From an uncultured Blautia sp. (GTDB lineage: Bacteria; Bacillota; Clostridia; Lachnospirales; Lachnospiraceae), in the NCBI GenBank assembly GCA_900539525.1, contig UQCM01000033.1:1-32071 (forward strand): DNA of 32,071 nucleotides, read 5' to 3'. Below are positions 15,575 to 24,405 of this stretch, piece by piece (the stretch's first letter is position 1; every line of letters begins with the position of its first letter). Under the pieces are notes generated by a model. The model was not told where the DNA came from, made no database searches, and was given only the letters and a program-made list of their open reading frames with translations. The position numbers and the translations under genes are program-made.

Positions 15575-18500
15575 TCATACAATTTTAACCGTGGACTTCT
15601 GTCCCTTCTTTTTCAAGATCTTCGTATAAGAAGTACGCTTTGACTTCGGCACTTTGATCTTACAAGCTGCATTTACACCCTTCAGTGCATTTTTTCCTGC
15701 CTTAGCGAGCACCGTTGACTTGATCGTGATTTTCTTTAATCGGCTGTCACCGCTAAACGCATTTGCTCCGATGTTCTTCACATTCTTGCCGATCACAACC
15801 TGTGTCAGCTTCTTATTTGCCTTAAATGCATTCTTTTCAATCGCTGTCACTTTAAAACTGATGCCGTCCTTCTTGACAACTGCCGGAATCGTAAACTTCT
15901 TATTTGTCTTTTTGGATGGTTTTACAAAGGAAACTGTACCGGATCCTGCTTTTGATTCCGTGACCTTATAAACCGCATTCTTATAAGTAAAGGTACTGCC
16001 GACCGCCAAAACTGGGGTTTCTGTATTTCCCGGATTCTGATCGGTCTTCTTCGGGACAAGTCCGGCAATTGCTGTTTTCAGCGCTTCTTCTGCCGCCTTC
16101 ACAGCTGCTGCATCCTTCGTTGCGTCATTTTTTACTGCTTTCGCTTTGTCAATGGCACTCTGAAGAGCTGCCAGAGATTCTGCTGTATAGCTGTCTTTCT
16201 TTGCCAGGTATCCTTCGGACACTGAGAGCTGAGAATCAAGCTTAGTAACGGCTTCTGCTCTCGCCTCCTGTGCCGGTGTGCGCAGATTGTTAAGAGCTGC
16301 TTCAATCTCCCGGATCGCCTGAGCAAGCGCATCTGCATCCCTGCTGCCATTGTCAATCAATGCCTGCGCTTTTGCATAGGCAGCTGTCAGTGCATTTCTC
16401 GATGCTTCTGTGTAACCGTCCAGATTTTCTTCCTTCTTTTCAAGAAGCTGTGTAAGATCATCTACCTTCCCCTGCACATCTTTTGTTACCAGTCCATTCT
16501 TTGCATCCCTGATTTCCTGAATGGCATTGGCAAGGGCAACTGTATCCTCACTTCCTGCATCGATCAGATCCTGTCCTTTTTTATATGCAGCTGTCAGCGC
16601 ATTTCGTGAAGCCTCTGTATAAAGATCAAGATTTTCTTCTTTACCGGAAAGAAGTTCTGTCAGTTCATCAATCTTTTCCTGTACCGCTTTTGTTGTCAGT
16701 GCTCTGACTGCCGTCTCCAGACTGCTGAGTGCACTAAGAATCTCCTGCTTTGCGGCATCTGTCTTTCCTGCAACATCATTGGCATCCTTGATCGCCGTAC
16801 CAAGTGCTGTCAGAGAAGCTTCTGTATAAACCTCTGTCTTTGCAGCTTCTGCCTGTGCCTCTGTGATTCTGGTCTGAAGTGTCGTCTTTGCATAGTCCAG
16901 AGAGGAAATAGCCTCCGTGCGTGTATGAGCTGCATCCCGCTGGCAGGTGTAGGTTTTTTCGCCATCTTCTTCAAGTGTAACCTCTTTGGTAATCACGCCT
17001 TCATTCCAGCTATGTCCAAGAGACGGTATCTCCTGACCATCCGCAATCTTTTCGTTACAGATGGAGCAGTAGGTATCACCGGTATATCCCTTCTCCTCGC
17101 ATCCGGCCTCACGCATATTCTGTGTGGACTTCTCACCATCATGCCGGCACTGTTCAATGGTTATCTCATAGAGTACTCCGTCGATTGTGACTGTCGTAGA
17201 TCTTCCTGGTATTTTTGCAGTGACGAATACTCCCTCAACCTCAACGGCCTGATACAGCTTCGACTGATTTACGATGCCGTTTCTCGGATAAAGCACGATG
17301 ATACCGTCATCGTAATATTCTGTAATCAGATAAGATTTTCCCGGTGTGATCGAACTTACACGACGGTAACCCGGTATCGGATCCAGGTTTGTCGTGGTCT
17401 CCTGCTTCTCCAGAAACTCAAATCCAAAATCTCCCCTTGCCTCAAAACCAGATTTGGCCGATACTGCGTCAAATCCCATCTTCTCATAGAAGAAATAAAC
17501 ATACCGGTTATTCTTATCATCATTGCTTACACGGCGGATTTCAAAGGAAGTGGTTCCGTCACTGTTTTCGACAGGTGTAAGACTCTGGGTAACCGCTGTA
17601 CCTGCAAAGTAAGAGGCTGCATTCGAGTTTACCAGATACACCTCTTCGGTCGGGCTGTAAATGGTGTAAAGGTCACCGGAACTTTCTATCGTAAATTCAG
17701 CACCTGACATATTGATATCCCAGTTCGGTGTTTGGGAATATCCGTCCAGATTATTATTCGATTCCTGCAGACAGTCAAACAATGCCTTCCTTGTCTCTTT
17801 TCCTTTCTCCACTGTTGCAACACTGGTATCTGCAGAAGTGAAATTCTCCGCTCCTGCTATAAAATAGTTCTGTCCTGCTGCCAGATGAAGTTTCCGGTTT
17901 CCAAGGCATGTGATATTGTAGGTCATGCCGTCGATCACCGCCTTGGTTGTTCCTTCACCCTTTCCGGTAATCGTGACAGTACTTGGCTCATAGGTAGTTT
18001 TCGTATCGGCTGTACCCACCAGTTTGGTCTGGTTCGTTTTTCCGTTTGTCGGATAGAGAACAATGACCCTGTTATTATAAAGATAGGTGATCAGATACTT
18101 CTTTCCCGAAGTAACCTGTGATACCGCCTGATATCCCGGAATCAGATCGTCAGCCCCTGCCGTATCCTTCTTTTCAAGGAGTGTCATCTCACCGCTCCAT
18201 CTTGCATCTTCGGTATAACCGCCGCCATTTCCATTAAAGTTCATTTCTTTAAAGAAGAAGATGATATACCGTTCTCCGTTTTCTTTACAGATCCTGACGG
18301 TAGAGCCACCACCTACATTTTCAATCTTCATGTTGCCTGCGGTGGATGAAAAATAATTATCTGCATAGTTCAAATGCGTCAGATATACCCTTTTACTCTC
18401 ATTATAGATCGTATAGATCTTGTCTGTGCCTGTAGATGTAATCGTGAATTCGGCATCGGCGATCTTCAATCCCGGATCTGCACTGGTTGAAAAGCTTTCC

Positions 18501-20266
18501 AGGCTTGATTCTTGATTGGCAATGTGAGCATACATAGGAATGATCGTCTCCTCATGAGAAGTTCCCCGCACAAGTTCTGCTGTGGCAACTGCTGCATTCG
18601 GCTGTACCGTAATCCCTGTCATATACTGATTTTCTACCGTATATTCTCTTGAATAAGTCTCATTTGCATACAGCTGAAGATCGATCTCTGCACCTTCGAT
18701 ATAGCCATTTGGCACAAGCTCCAGGATATTAAACTGGTCATAGCGGATCGCCGCGCCGGCATTTTCCCACAGAAGGCCGATCGTACCGTCGTTCAGCTCT
18801 GCCATACAGGAATATGCATAAGTACTGCTGCTGTTCGGAACCGAATAGGTATGCTTCAGGGTAAGGGATTTATCTTCTTCGTCTACCAGGAAGCAGAAAA
18901 TCTTACCGTTGGAACGTCCCCCTCCTCCCGGTGCGCCTACCAGGATCGCCTGCTTTCCATCAATCTTCTTCGAATAGCTGAGTGCTGTTACATTACAGGT
19001 GGAGGTACAGGATACTCCCGTACTGACCGGAGCCGAGAAGCTGTATTCTCCATTGGAACCCTTTGTGGCATCTGCATAACATACGGTTCCCTGTCCGCTT
19101 CGGAAGAACATACGCAGCGTACCATCCTCTAACTCTACCACTTCACTCTCAGAGGACCACCATCCGCCTGCGGATGCTCCCGGAACGTCTCCGGAACGCT
19201 TCCATGTGGCACCATTGTCTTCTGACCAGATGATACTTGCGTTCTCTTCGCCGTCTCCATGGTCATAAAATGGAATGACGATGGTATTATTAGAAGTCAG
19301 CGTTCCGTTTCCGGGAGATACAAGGAGGGCCTTCTCTGTTCCATTCTCTCTCTTGATCTGCGGATTCAGAATCTCCGGATCGCTCCAGGTAAGGCCGTCA
19401 TCTGTTGATTTTGCGTACATGATATAGCCTGTATTATACACATGAAGCACAGAGTCCTTATAGAACACATTCTGCTGAATGTCCGTATCACTGTTTACCT
19501 GCTTCTGGGTCAGATCTGCCACATATTCATCGTTTCTTACTGTGTACAGATTGTACCACTTATCCACTGCATAGGTGCTGGCTGCTCCGTCCTCACGGCT
19601 GATAACAGGTGCATAACCTGCCTCATTCCAGTCTCCTACATAGTACTCATAAACCGTCTTGTTATCATCCGTCGGAAGGGTATTTACATTAGAATAGTCG
19701 GATGTCAGTGCCAGGCGTTCCTGACCGTCAACCGTGATATATCCCGTTCCTACTCCCGGCTGGATGTAGCCTCCCATCGTTGTAACACCTGTGGGATTCA
19801 CATCTGCCATGCAGTATATGGTGCCGGCAGCATCCTGCACCAGAACCGGGTCAATAATGGTGGTTGCCGTATTCCCCGCATAGCCGTTACTGTCCGGAAA
19901 ATATAAAGGAAAGCTGTACTTCCAGGTCTTTCCTCCGTCCATGGACACCGACGCGATCGTATCGAGTCCGCCGCCGTCTCCTCCTGTGGAATATCTGGCA
20001 TCAGCCGCTGCCAGCAGATTTCCGTTTTTAGTTACAATAAACGCCGGAATCCGAAAATAGGTACTCCCTGCCGTCCCTGAGGAAAATGGCTGATTCCTTG
20101 TCACATGATCCTCAGAGGTATTGATCGCTCCTGCTTTCAGAAGCGCAGGTTCTTCCGCACGTGCCGGAAACGCCGGAAGAATGGACACGGTCAATGCCAG
20201 CGAAACAACGGCACTAAGACAGCGTTTCCCAAAGCCGTGGATTGAGAGTTTCTTCTGTTTTTTCAT
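15575..20266 (-). CDS. Secreted GH33 exo-alpha-sialidase with C-terminal FIVAR and LRR modules
   Basis: This 1563-residue sialidase should release terminal sialic acid from host glycans. It has a signal peptide (1-37, cut after ARA). The GH33 propeller (about 55-520) shows FRIP (Arg72), Asp boxes SMDGGKTW (108), STDDGLTW (287) and SEDNGATW (348), and candidate catalytic residues Asp97, Glu373, Arg389, Arg451 and Tyr485, spaced much as in clostridial NanI. Residues about 165-285 form the insertion seen in this group. Next come two copies of an unrecognised module (602-787, 853-1038), a Cys-rich GHSW unit (1040-1120), four FIVAR units (1122-1405) and a BspA-type LRR_5 tail (1420-1563). There is no LPXTG and no obvious N-terminal CBM40, so I cannot say whether it is hydrolytic or intramolecular trans. 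The start follows AAGGAG. No nan catabolic genes are in the window. Confidence 0.95.
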   Translation of the reverse strand: MKKQKKLSIHGFGKRCLSAVVSLALTVSILPAFPARAEEPALLKAGAINTSEDHVTRNQPFSSGTAGSTYFRIPAFIVTKNGNLLAAADARYSTGGDGGGLDTIASVSMDGGKTWKYSFPLYFPDSNGYAGNTATTIIDPVLVQDAAGTIYCMADVNPTGVTTMGGYIQPGVGTGYITVDGQERLALTSDYSNVNTLPTDDNKTVYEYYVGDWNEAGYAPVISREDGAASTYAVDKWYNLYTVRNDEYVADLTQKQVNSDTDIQQNVFYKDSVLHVYNTGYIMYAKSTDDGLTWSDPEILNPQIKRENGTEKALLVSPGNGTLTSNNTIVIPFYDHGDGEENASIIWSEDNGATWKRSGDVPGASAGGWWSSESEVVELEDGTLRMFFRSGQGTVCYADATKGSNGEYSFSAPVSTGVSCTSTCNVTALSYSKKIDGKQAILVGAPGGGGRSNGKIFCFLVDEEDKSLTLKHTYSVPNSSSTYAYSCMAELNDGTIGLLWENAGAAIRYDQFNILELVPNGYIEGAEIDLQLYANETYSREYTVENQYMTGITVQPNAAVATAELVRGTSHEETIIPMYAHIANQESSLESFSTSADPGLKIADAEFTITSTGTDKIYTIYNESKRVYLTHLNYADNYFSSTAGNMKIENVGGGSTVRICKENGERYIIFFFKEMNFNGNGGGYTEDARWSGEMTLLEKKDTAGADDLIPGYQAVSQVTSGKKYLITYLYNNRVIVLYPTNGKTNQTKLVGTADTKTTYEPSTVTITGKGEGTTKAVIDGMTYNITCLGNRKLHLAAGQNYFIAGAENFTSADTSVATVEKGKETRKALFDCLQESNNNLDGYSQTPNWDINMSGAEFTIESSGDLYTIYSPTEEVYLVNSNAASYFAGTAVTQSLTPVENSDGTTSFEIRRVSNDDKNNRYVYFFYEKMGFDAVSAKSGFEARGDFGFEFLEKQETTTNLDPIPGYRRVSSITPGKSYLITEYYDDGIIVLYPRNGIVNQSKLYQAVEVEGVFVTAKIPGRSTTVTIDGVLYEITIEQCRHDGEKSTQNMREAGCEEKGYTGDTYCSICNEKIADGQEIPSLGHSWNEGVITKEVTLEEDGEKTYTCQRDAAHTRTEAISSLDYAKTTLQTRITEAQAEAAKTEVYTEASLTALGTAIKDANDVAGKTDAAKQEILSALSSLETAVRALTTKAVQEKIDELTELLSGKEENLDLYTEASRNALTAAYKKGQDLIDAGSEDTVALANAIQEIRDAKNGLVTKDVQGKVDDLTQLLEKKEENLDGYTEASRNALTAAYAKAQALIDNGSRDADALAQAIREIEAALNNLRTPAQEARAEAVTKLDSQLSVSEGYLAKKDSYTAESLAALQSAIDKAKAVKNDATKDAAAVKAAEEALKTAIAGLVPKKTDQNPGNTETPVLAVGSTFTYKNAVYKVTESKAGSGTVSFVKPSKKTNKKFTIPAVVKKDGISFKVTAIEKNAFKANKKLTQVVIGKNVKNIGANAFSGDSRLKKITIKSTVLAKAGKNALKGVNAACKIKVPKSKRTSYTKILKKKGQKSTVKIV
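16277..16681 (-). repeat. Two near-identical FIVAR-coding repeats
   Basis: Residues 1196-1263 and 1264-1330 of the sialidase each contain KEENLD-YTEASRNALTAAY and end in a helix with AxAIxEI. They appear to be a recent in-gene duplication in the stalk. Confidence 0.8.
17153..18463 (-). repeat. Duplicated ~185-residue module of unknown fold in the sialidase
   Basis: Residues about 602-787 and 853-1038 align: ADAEFTITSTG with GAEFTIESSG, IPGYQAVSQVTSGKKYLI with IPGYRRVSSITPGKSYLI, and VIVLYPTNGKTNQTKL with IIVLYPRNGIVNQSKL. A linker of about 65 residues separates them. Confidence 0.8.
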
Positions 20267-20306
20267 ACTTTATCTCCTTCTTTCTTTAAAAATGTAGTAA
20301 CTGTCT

Positions 20307-20312
20307 AGTATA
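20307..20312 (-). promoter_or_regulatory. Possible -10 of the sialidase gene
   Basis: TATACT on the minus strand would start transcription about 34 nt before the ATG. No good -35 is present. The surrounding sequence resembles that at 32038-32066. Confidence 0.35.
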
Positions 20313-20346
20313 ACCCACATGAAATACCTTACTGTTTCGATGGGGA

Positions 20347-20428
20347 TGCTTTTTCGAGAGTGCAGGTGTAAAAACGCAGGCGCAGCGGGCTACGCTGAGG
20401 CTTTTACACCTGTGCTATCGGGAAAGCA
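20347..20428. repeat. Long imperfect hairpin (arm of a composite B repeat)
   Basis: GCAGGTGTAAAA (20362-20373) pairs with TTTTACACCTGTGC (20402-20415), and the flanks GATGCTTTTTCGA and TCGGGAAAGCAGA pair imperfectly. It replaces the usual TATTTTTATGTC hairpin next to the B4 core. Confidence 0.6.
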
Positions 20429-20430
20429 GA

Positions 20431-20554
20431 CCCGCAAAACATGAGCAAGCAGCCATTTTTCAAAGAAAAATGAGCGGATTGCAAATGTTTTCGTCGATTT
20501 TGAGCGTGCGAAGCACGGAAAAATCGATGTCAGGCTCATTTGTCGGGCAACTCA
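20431..20554. repeat. Dispersed structured repeat B4 (core and right end)
   Basis: It matches the right two-thirds of B1, from CCCGCAAAACATGAGCAAG through the CGTCGATTTT hairpin to AACTCA. The left terminal part is replaced by the hairpin at 20347-20428. Confidence 0.8.
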
Positions 20555-20559
20555 ACATT

Positions 20560-20644
20560 TGATGTCGGGGTCAAAAGTATTTGGTCAAGGCGTCATGATT
20601 TTTCATGCAAGAATAAAAATCATGATCTTTTGACCCTGGCATCA
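20560..20644. repeat. Dispersed repeat E3
   Basis: An 85-bp element has ends TGATGTCGGGGTCAAAAG and CTTTTGACCCTGGCATCA (18-bp inverted repeats, two mismatches) around an inner TCATGATTTTTCATGC / AAATCATGA hairpin. It lies 6 nt after B4. Confidence 0.75.
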
Positions 20645-20742
20645 AAAGATACAGTTTGCACAACTGTATCTGTCTGTAGTATCATTTTAATGGAAATTTT
20701 GTCCTGTTTCAACCCCTGGTGTGTATATTTTGCATTAATTTT

Positions 20743-22329
20743 TTATATTTCCTTAACACCGGCCCGGTACCCGGGAAGTTCTTTTAACAGAAGCAGCTGT
20801 CTTCCCGGCCGGACATCCTCACTTTCCAGTCCGTTCAGTTCACAGATGCGTGCCGGTGTCGTGTAATATGTTTTTGCAATATTCCACAGACTGTCCCCCG
20901 GCTGGACGATATATCCCACGATTCCCGGAAGCTCCTGAAGCTTTTTCAGATCCAGCTCCTTCTCTTCCACATCGATCATACATTCCTCTTCATGAACGCG
21001 GACGATCAGCACCCCGAGATTTACAGCCGCCTTCACTTCGAGCTCCTCACTGTCGATCATCATGGCAGACAGCTGCTCCAGCTCTGTTCTGAGTGTATAA
21101 CGGCAGCCGGAATCCATCCCCTCCACCTCGATCGTATGCTGGAAAGGAACCATGCCGTTCATAGCGGCAAAGGGGAGTGCATCATCTGCCGTAATATAGA
21201 GAATGCTGACAAAGACTGCACCATCCACCTGAACCCCCCGGTCAGTGATCCTTGTGTCATCAATTTTGATCTCACCTCTTACATGGCACAGCTGAAGCAT
21301 ACGGGGCTGATTCTGTTCCATGCGGATGCGCTCATTTGCTCTGCATTTTGAAAAGTTCCTTACGACAAGACTTTCATAGGTCTCCCTGCTGGTAACAGGG
21401 ATGAGCTCGCGCACAGGCGTGTACACATCCGCCAGAATCTCCACCTGCTCTTCTTCGTAAAGCTTAATATCCAGATCCAGCGTCGCCTCCACCTGAACCA
21501 GACGCTCCTCCCCGTCATAATCGGGACGTACCTCCAGATTACTTTCCGCCAGCGTGATCTCTACATCCGGAACCATACCGGCTCTGCATTCCGTACATTC
21601 CACACTTCCCGAAAAGGGAAGGGCGGTTTCCATCCACTGTTTCGTTCCATTCTCATCATCTCCTGCATAGAGCACGAAGATAAACAGCTCTCCGCGTATA
21701 TCCAGCTGTCCATCAGAGACTCTCACATCTGTCCCCCGCAGCTGGACACTTTCCCAGAGAAGTTCCCCGATATTCGGTTTATTCGAAGCCAGCGCCACCT
21801 CCTCCCGGATGCGCAGGATATCACGTTTCTGGACAGCTAAAGAAAGAGGATGAAGTTCCTTTGTCCTGACGCTGACCTCGTCGATCCCGCGCAGCTCGAC
21901 AGCCGCCTGCGTATCATAAAGCTCCTCAATGGCTGCAGCGAAAGTGACCAGTGCGCGGATGCTTAGCTTTCTGGAATTGATCAGATGTACGTTCAGATCC
22001 TCCATGTCCCATTTCACACGGATATTGTCCCCTGTCTGTACTCCCTCCAGGTTCAGCTTTTCTTCAAAGGGAATACCGGTATCCAGCCTATGTACCTGCC
22101 GTTCCCCTTCATCCGGAATATAAAGGATCTTTACCTCCAGGCTTCCGCTCAGCAGGATCTGATTTTCCAGGATCTTTGTCTCATCGATCCTCAGATGCCC
22201 CTCCTCCTGGACAATGCTTCCGACATCCGGCCGGTTGTCCGGCACATTCATGTCCTCTTCAAGCGTAATCTGATTGACTGCTCTGCTTTTCTGGCGATTC
22301 ATACGAATATTTTTTTTCAGTAATTCCAT
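20743..22329 (-). CDS. sipL: SipL-type spore morphogenetic protein (DUF3794 repeats + LysM)
   Basis: This 528-residue protein has two or three DUF3794-type beta-rich units in the first 460 residues (VQEEGHLRIDETKILENQIL, SVQLRGTDVRVSDGQLDIRG, HVRGEIKIDDTRITDRG) and a C-terminal LysM domain at about 470-518 (IVQPGDSLWNIAKTYYT, ICELNGL, VRPGRQLLLL). This is the arrangement and length of Clostridioides SipL, the mother-cell protein that binds SpoIVA and is needed to place the coat around the forespore. The start at 22329 follows GGGAGG by 7 nt; the frame extends 10 codons upstream without a better site. The ribosome site is inside a 12-bp hairpin (22337-22372). Confidence 0.85.
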   Translation of the reverse strand: MELLKKNIRMNRQKSRAVNQITLEEDMNVPDNRPDVGSIVQEEGHLRIDETKILENQILLSGSLEVKILYIPDEGERQVHRLDTGIPFEEKLNLEGVQTGDNIRVKWDMEDLNVHLINSRKLSIRALVTFAAAIEELYDTQAAVELRGIDEVSVRTKELHPLSLAVQKRDILRIREEVALASNKPNIGELLWESVQLRGTDVRVSDGQLDIRGELFIFVLYAGDDENGTKQWMETALPFSGSVECTECRAGMVPDVEITLAESNLEVRPDYDGEERLVQVEATLDLDIKLYEEEQVEILADVYTPVRELIPVTSRETYESLVVRNFSKCRANERIRMEQNQPRMLQLCHVRGEIKIDDTRITDRGVQVDGAVFVSILYITADDALPFAAMNGMVPFQHTIEVEGMDSGCRYTLRTELEQLSAMMIDSEELEVKAAVNLGVLIVRVHEEECMIDVEEKELDLKKLQELPGIVGYIVQPGDSLWNIAKTYYTTPARICELNGLESEDVRPGRQLLLLKELPGYRAGVKEI

Positions 22330-22336
22330 AAAAAGA

Positions 22337-22372
22337 CCTCCCGCATAATCTCTTATCAATTTATGCGGAAGG
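22337..22372 (-). promoter_or_regulatory. Hairpin overlapping the sipL ribosome site
   Basis: In the minus-strand RNA, CCUUCCGCAUAA pairs with UUAUGCGGGAGG (12 bp, one G-U) around a 12-nt loop, followed at once by UCUUUUU and AUG. The 3' arm contains the Shine-Dalgarno sequence. It has the form of an intrinsic terminator and could also block translation. Confidence 0.6.
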
Positions 22373-22389
22373 CGGTCTGTTCATGCCTG

Positions 22390-22403
22390 CACTTTGCAAA
22401 GTG
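22390..22403. promoter_or_regulatory. 14-bp perfect palindrome upstream of sipL
   Basis: CACTTTGCAAAGTG is a perfect dyad 61 nt upstream of the sipL start. It may be an operator; no regulator is identified. Confidence 0.3.
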
Positions 22404-22413
22404 GACATATAAT

Positions 22414-22477
22414 CCTGACGTTGATTTTTCCGTGCTTCGCACTCTCAGAATCGACGAAAACATTCGCAACTGGCTCA
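22414..22477. repeat. Dispersed repeat B5 (fragment)
   Basis: A 64-bp piece of the family B core: the CGATTTT hairpin with its GTGCTTCGCAC tip and the adjoining CGACGAAAACATTCGCAA. It lies 6 nt past the lipoprotein stop, in the sipL upstream region. Confidence 0.75.
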
Positions 22478-22483
22478 CAGCGT

Positions 22484-22897
22484 TTAATCAAAATAAATCT
22501 CTGCCTCCTGTTTTTCAAGCTTCAGGACCAGATAAGGATAGGAGGCTTCATCCTGAATTTTCTGATCATAGGGAGGACCGATGAGGCTGGTGTCCACATG
22601 CAGCCCGTCCTCTGCAAGATAGACACTGTTTACGGCGATGCTGTAGCCTCCTGTTTTCTGCTGTCCGTATCCTCTCACCAGCCAGGTATATCCCTGATCC
22701 TCATAGGTCAGCTTCATCTCACCCTGTTTATTCTCCTCGATGATCTTCATGAGCTCCTCCGGAACCTGATCCGGCTCCACCACGGTAAATTCGACCGGAT
22801 TCTTTTGCATATTCTCCACCCGCTTCATCTCACATCCTGTCAGAAAGATGAGCAGGCTCAGACACCAGATTGCCAGGATCTGCAGTTCTCTCTTCAT
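22484..22897 (-). CDS. PrcB-C-domain lipoprotein
   Basis: This 137-residue lipoprotein has a signal ending in IFLTGC (Cys22 lipidated). Its C-terminal half matches the PrcB_C (protease complex-associated) pattern: GYTWLVRGYGQQKTGGYSIA, then VNSVYLAEDGLHVDTSLIGPP and a final LVLKLEKQEAEIYFD. In oral spirochaetes PrcB belongs to a surface protease complex, but in Firmicutes the role of such small proteins is not established. The start at 22897 (ATG, MKRELQ) is preferred over the GTG two codons upstream; the ribosome site is weak (GGTGTGG). It lies between pabC (79-nt gap) and sipL (154-nt gap) on the same strand. Confidence 0.75.
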   Translation of the reverse strand: MKRELQILAIWCLSLLIFLTGCEMKRVENMQKNPVEFTVVEPDQVPEELMKIIEENKQGEMKLTYEDQGYTWLVRGYGQQKTGGYSIAVNSVYLAEDGLHVDTSLIGPPYDQKIQDEASYPYLVLKLEKQEAEIYFD

Positions 22898-22976
22898 ATC
22901 CACACCAGCCCTTTTTGCATTTATCCTATTCGCGGGGCAGATGCTTTATTCCTGCTCTTGATCCGACACACCGATT

Positions 22977-23711
22977 TCAGGACAGGATTATCCTCTGAAC
23001 CTCTCTTCGATACTCCTTTCTCAGGCAGTCCGCCATCCCTCGTCTTTCAAACACTCTTTCTCCCAGCTGCATCACAGGCATCACACCCATCAGAGAATTC
23101 GTGACAAAGCACTCGCTAAACTGTCCCAGATCCTCCGGGAAAAACACACCCTCTTCCACCGTATAGTTTTCCATCAGATAACCTCTCATAATCCCCGGCA
23201 GGATGCCGCAGCATTTTTCCGGTGTATAAATATTTCCGTCTTTTACAAAGAAAATATTCGACACGGTTCCCTCACAGATCTCTCCTCTGATATTTAAAAA
23301 TACGGCCTCATCCCATCCCAGGCCCGACGCCCGTCTCTTTTCCAGGATACAGTCACCGTAATTCATCGTTTTATAGCCGGTAAGAGGAGACGTCTCATTT
23401 CTCCGCGTCTCCGCAAATCCGGCAGTAAATCCTTTATCGTACATCTCTTCCGTGTAATGATTTTCACGTGGCAGAAACAGTCTGTTTTCTTTTGATACTG
23501 CGATTTTCAGTGCCCCATTATCCATCGGATGCGCCGAAATCCACGCATACACCTCTGTCTCTGACACCGGCTGTGAGATGCCCAGGAAACGCTGTGCCCC
23601 CTCCAGCCGTTTCAGGTGTTCTCTAAGAAAAACAGGATGGTTTTCCACCACCGCTATCGTCTCAAAGGCGCCCAGCCCAAACTGAAATCCCCCGTCCAGT
23701 TGAATCTCCAT
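22977..23711 (-). CDS. pabC: 4-amino-4-deoxychorismate lyase (aminotransferase class IV)
   Basis: This PLP enzyme converts aminodeoxychorismate to p-aminobenzoate and pyruvate. At 244 residues it is slightly short at the N-terminus, opening directly with GGFQFGLGAFETI. The PLP lysine is in GYKTMNYG (Lys114), and the class IV signature GEICEGTVSNIFFV and GILPGIMRGYL follow. Class IV members also include branched-chain aminotransferases and D-amino acid transaminases; placement beside pabA and pabB makes PabC the best choice. The start at 23711 follows GGGAGG by 7 nt. Confidence 0.88.
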   Translation of the reverse strand: MEIQLDGGFQFGLGAFETIAVVENHPVFLREHLKRLEGAQRFLGISQPVSETEVYAWISAHPMDNGALKIAVSKENRLFLPRENHYTEEMYDKGFTAGFAETRRNETSPLTGYKTMNYGDCILEKRRASGLGWDEAVFLNIRGEICEGTVSNIFFVKDGNIYTPEKCCGILPGIMRGYLMENYTVEEGVFFPEDLGQFSECFVTNSLMGVMPVMQLGERVFERRGMADCLRKEYRREVQRIILS

Positions 23712-23751
23712 GCTACTGCCTCCCTGTTACTATACAGATCCTTTCCTGCGA

Positions 23752-24405
23752 CTATACCACTTCCAGCAGTCTGCCAAGCTCCTCTACATCCGATGCGATC
23801 CGTCCGGCGCCTGCCGCCTCCAGCTCTTCGCGGCTTCCAAAGCCGTAGAGCACACCGATCGTATCCAGGCCGCATGCCCGTCCTCCCAGAATGTCGTGCT
23901 TCCTGTCACCGATCATGACCGCCTGCCCGGTATTGGCGATCCCGTTTACATCCAGCGTATACCGGATCACATCCTCTTTTCGCACCCGCGTCCCATCCAT
24001 GGAACTTCCCTGCACATCATCAAAATACTTTTCCAGATCGAAATATGCCAGGATCTGCTTTGAATAACCCGTAGGCTTGGATGTGGCCACGATCAGCGTT
24101 CTGCCCTCCTTCTTCAGCTTCTCAAGAAGTGCCGGAATCCCCTCATAAACCGCATTTTCGTACATTCCCTTCTTTTCAAAATATTCCCTGTATTTCCAGA
24201 CGGCCTCCTCAGCCTTTTCCCGTTCAAATCCATAGTGGGCCATAAAGGATTCCACGAGAGGCGGCCCGATAAAGCTTACAAGCTTCTCCATGTCCCTCTC
24301 ATAAATGCCATAGGACTCCAGCGCATATTTTACAGAATTCGTAATGCCCTCCATGGAATCGGTCAAGGTTCCGTCAAGATCAAATAACAAGTATTTCTTT
24401 TTCAT
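23752..24405 (-). CDS. HAD-superfamily phosphatase (phosphoglycolate phosphatase-like)
   Basis: This 217-residue HAD hydrolase has motif I DLDGTLTDS (Asp9 nucleophile, Asp11 acid/base), a helical cap at about 15-85, motif II VATSK, the motif III region with KPTGYSKQ and motif IV MIGDRKHDILGG. It is of the Gph/PpaX size class. The start at 24405 overlaps the pabB stop by 4 nt (ATGA), so it is translated with the pab genes. A phosphatase step exists in folate synthesis (dihydroneopterin triphosphate removal), and its place between pabB and pabC hints at such a role. This is inference, because HAD substrates cannot be read from sequence. Confidence 0.88.
   Translation of the reverse strand: MKKKYLLFDLDGTLTDSMEGITNSVKYALESYGIYERDMEKLVSFIGPPLVESFMAHYGFEREKAEEAVWKYREYFEKKGMYENAVYEGIPALLEKLKKEGRTLIVATSKPTGYSKQILAYFDLEKYFDDVQGSSMDGTRVRKEDVIRYTLDVNGIANTGQAVMIGDRKHDILGGRACGLDTIGVLYGFGSREELEAAGAGRIASDVEELGRLLEVV

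Noticed and set aside
16925..17707. 260-codon plus-strand open frame
   Set aside because: It is antisense to the duplicated sialidase module and has no recognisable domain or ribosome site.
15575..20266. Naming the sialidase nanH or an intramolecular trans-sialidase
   Set aside because: The catalytic residues are clear, but product type and an orthologous name cannot be fixed without structure or phylogeny, and no CBM40 was seen.
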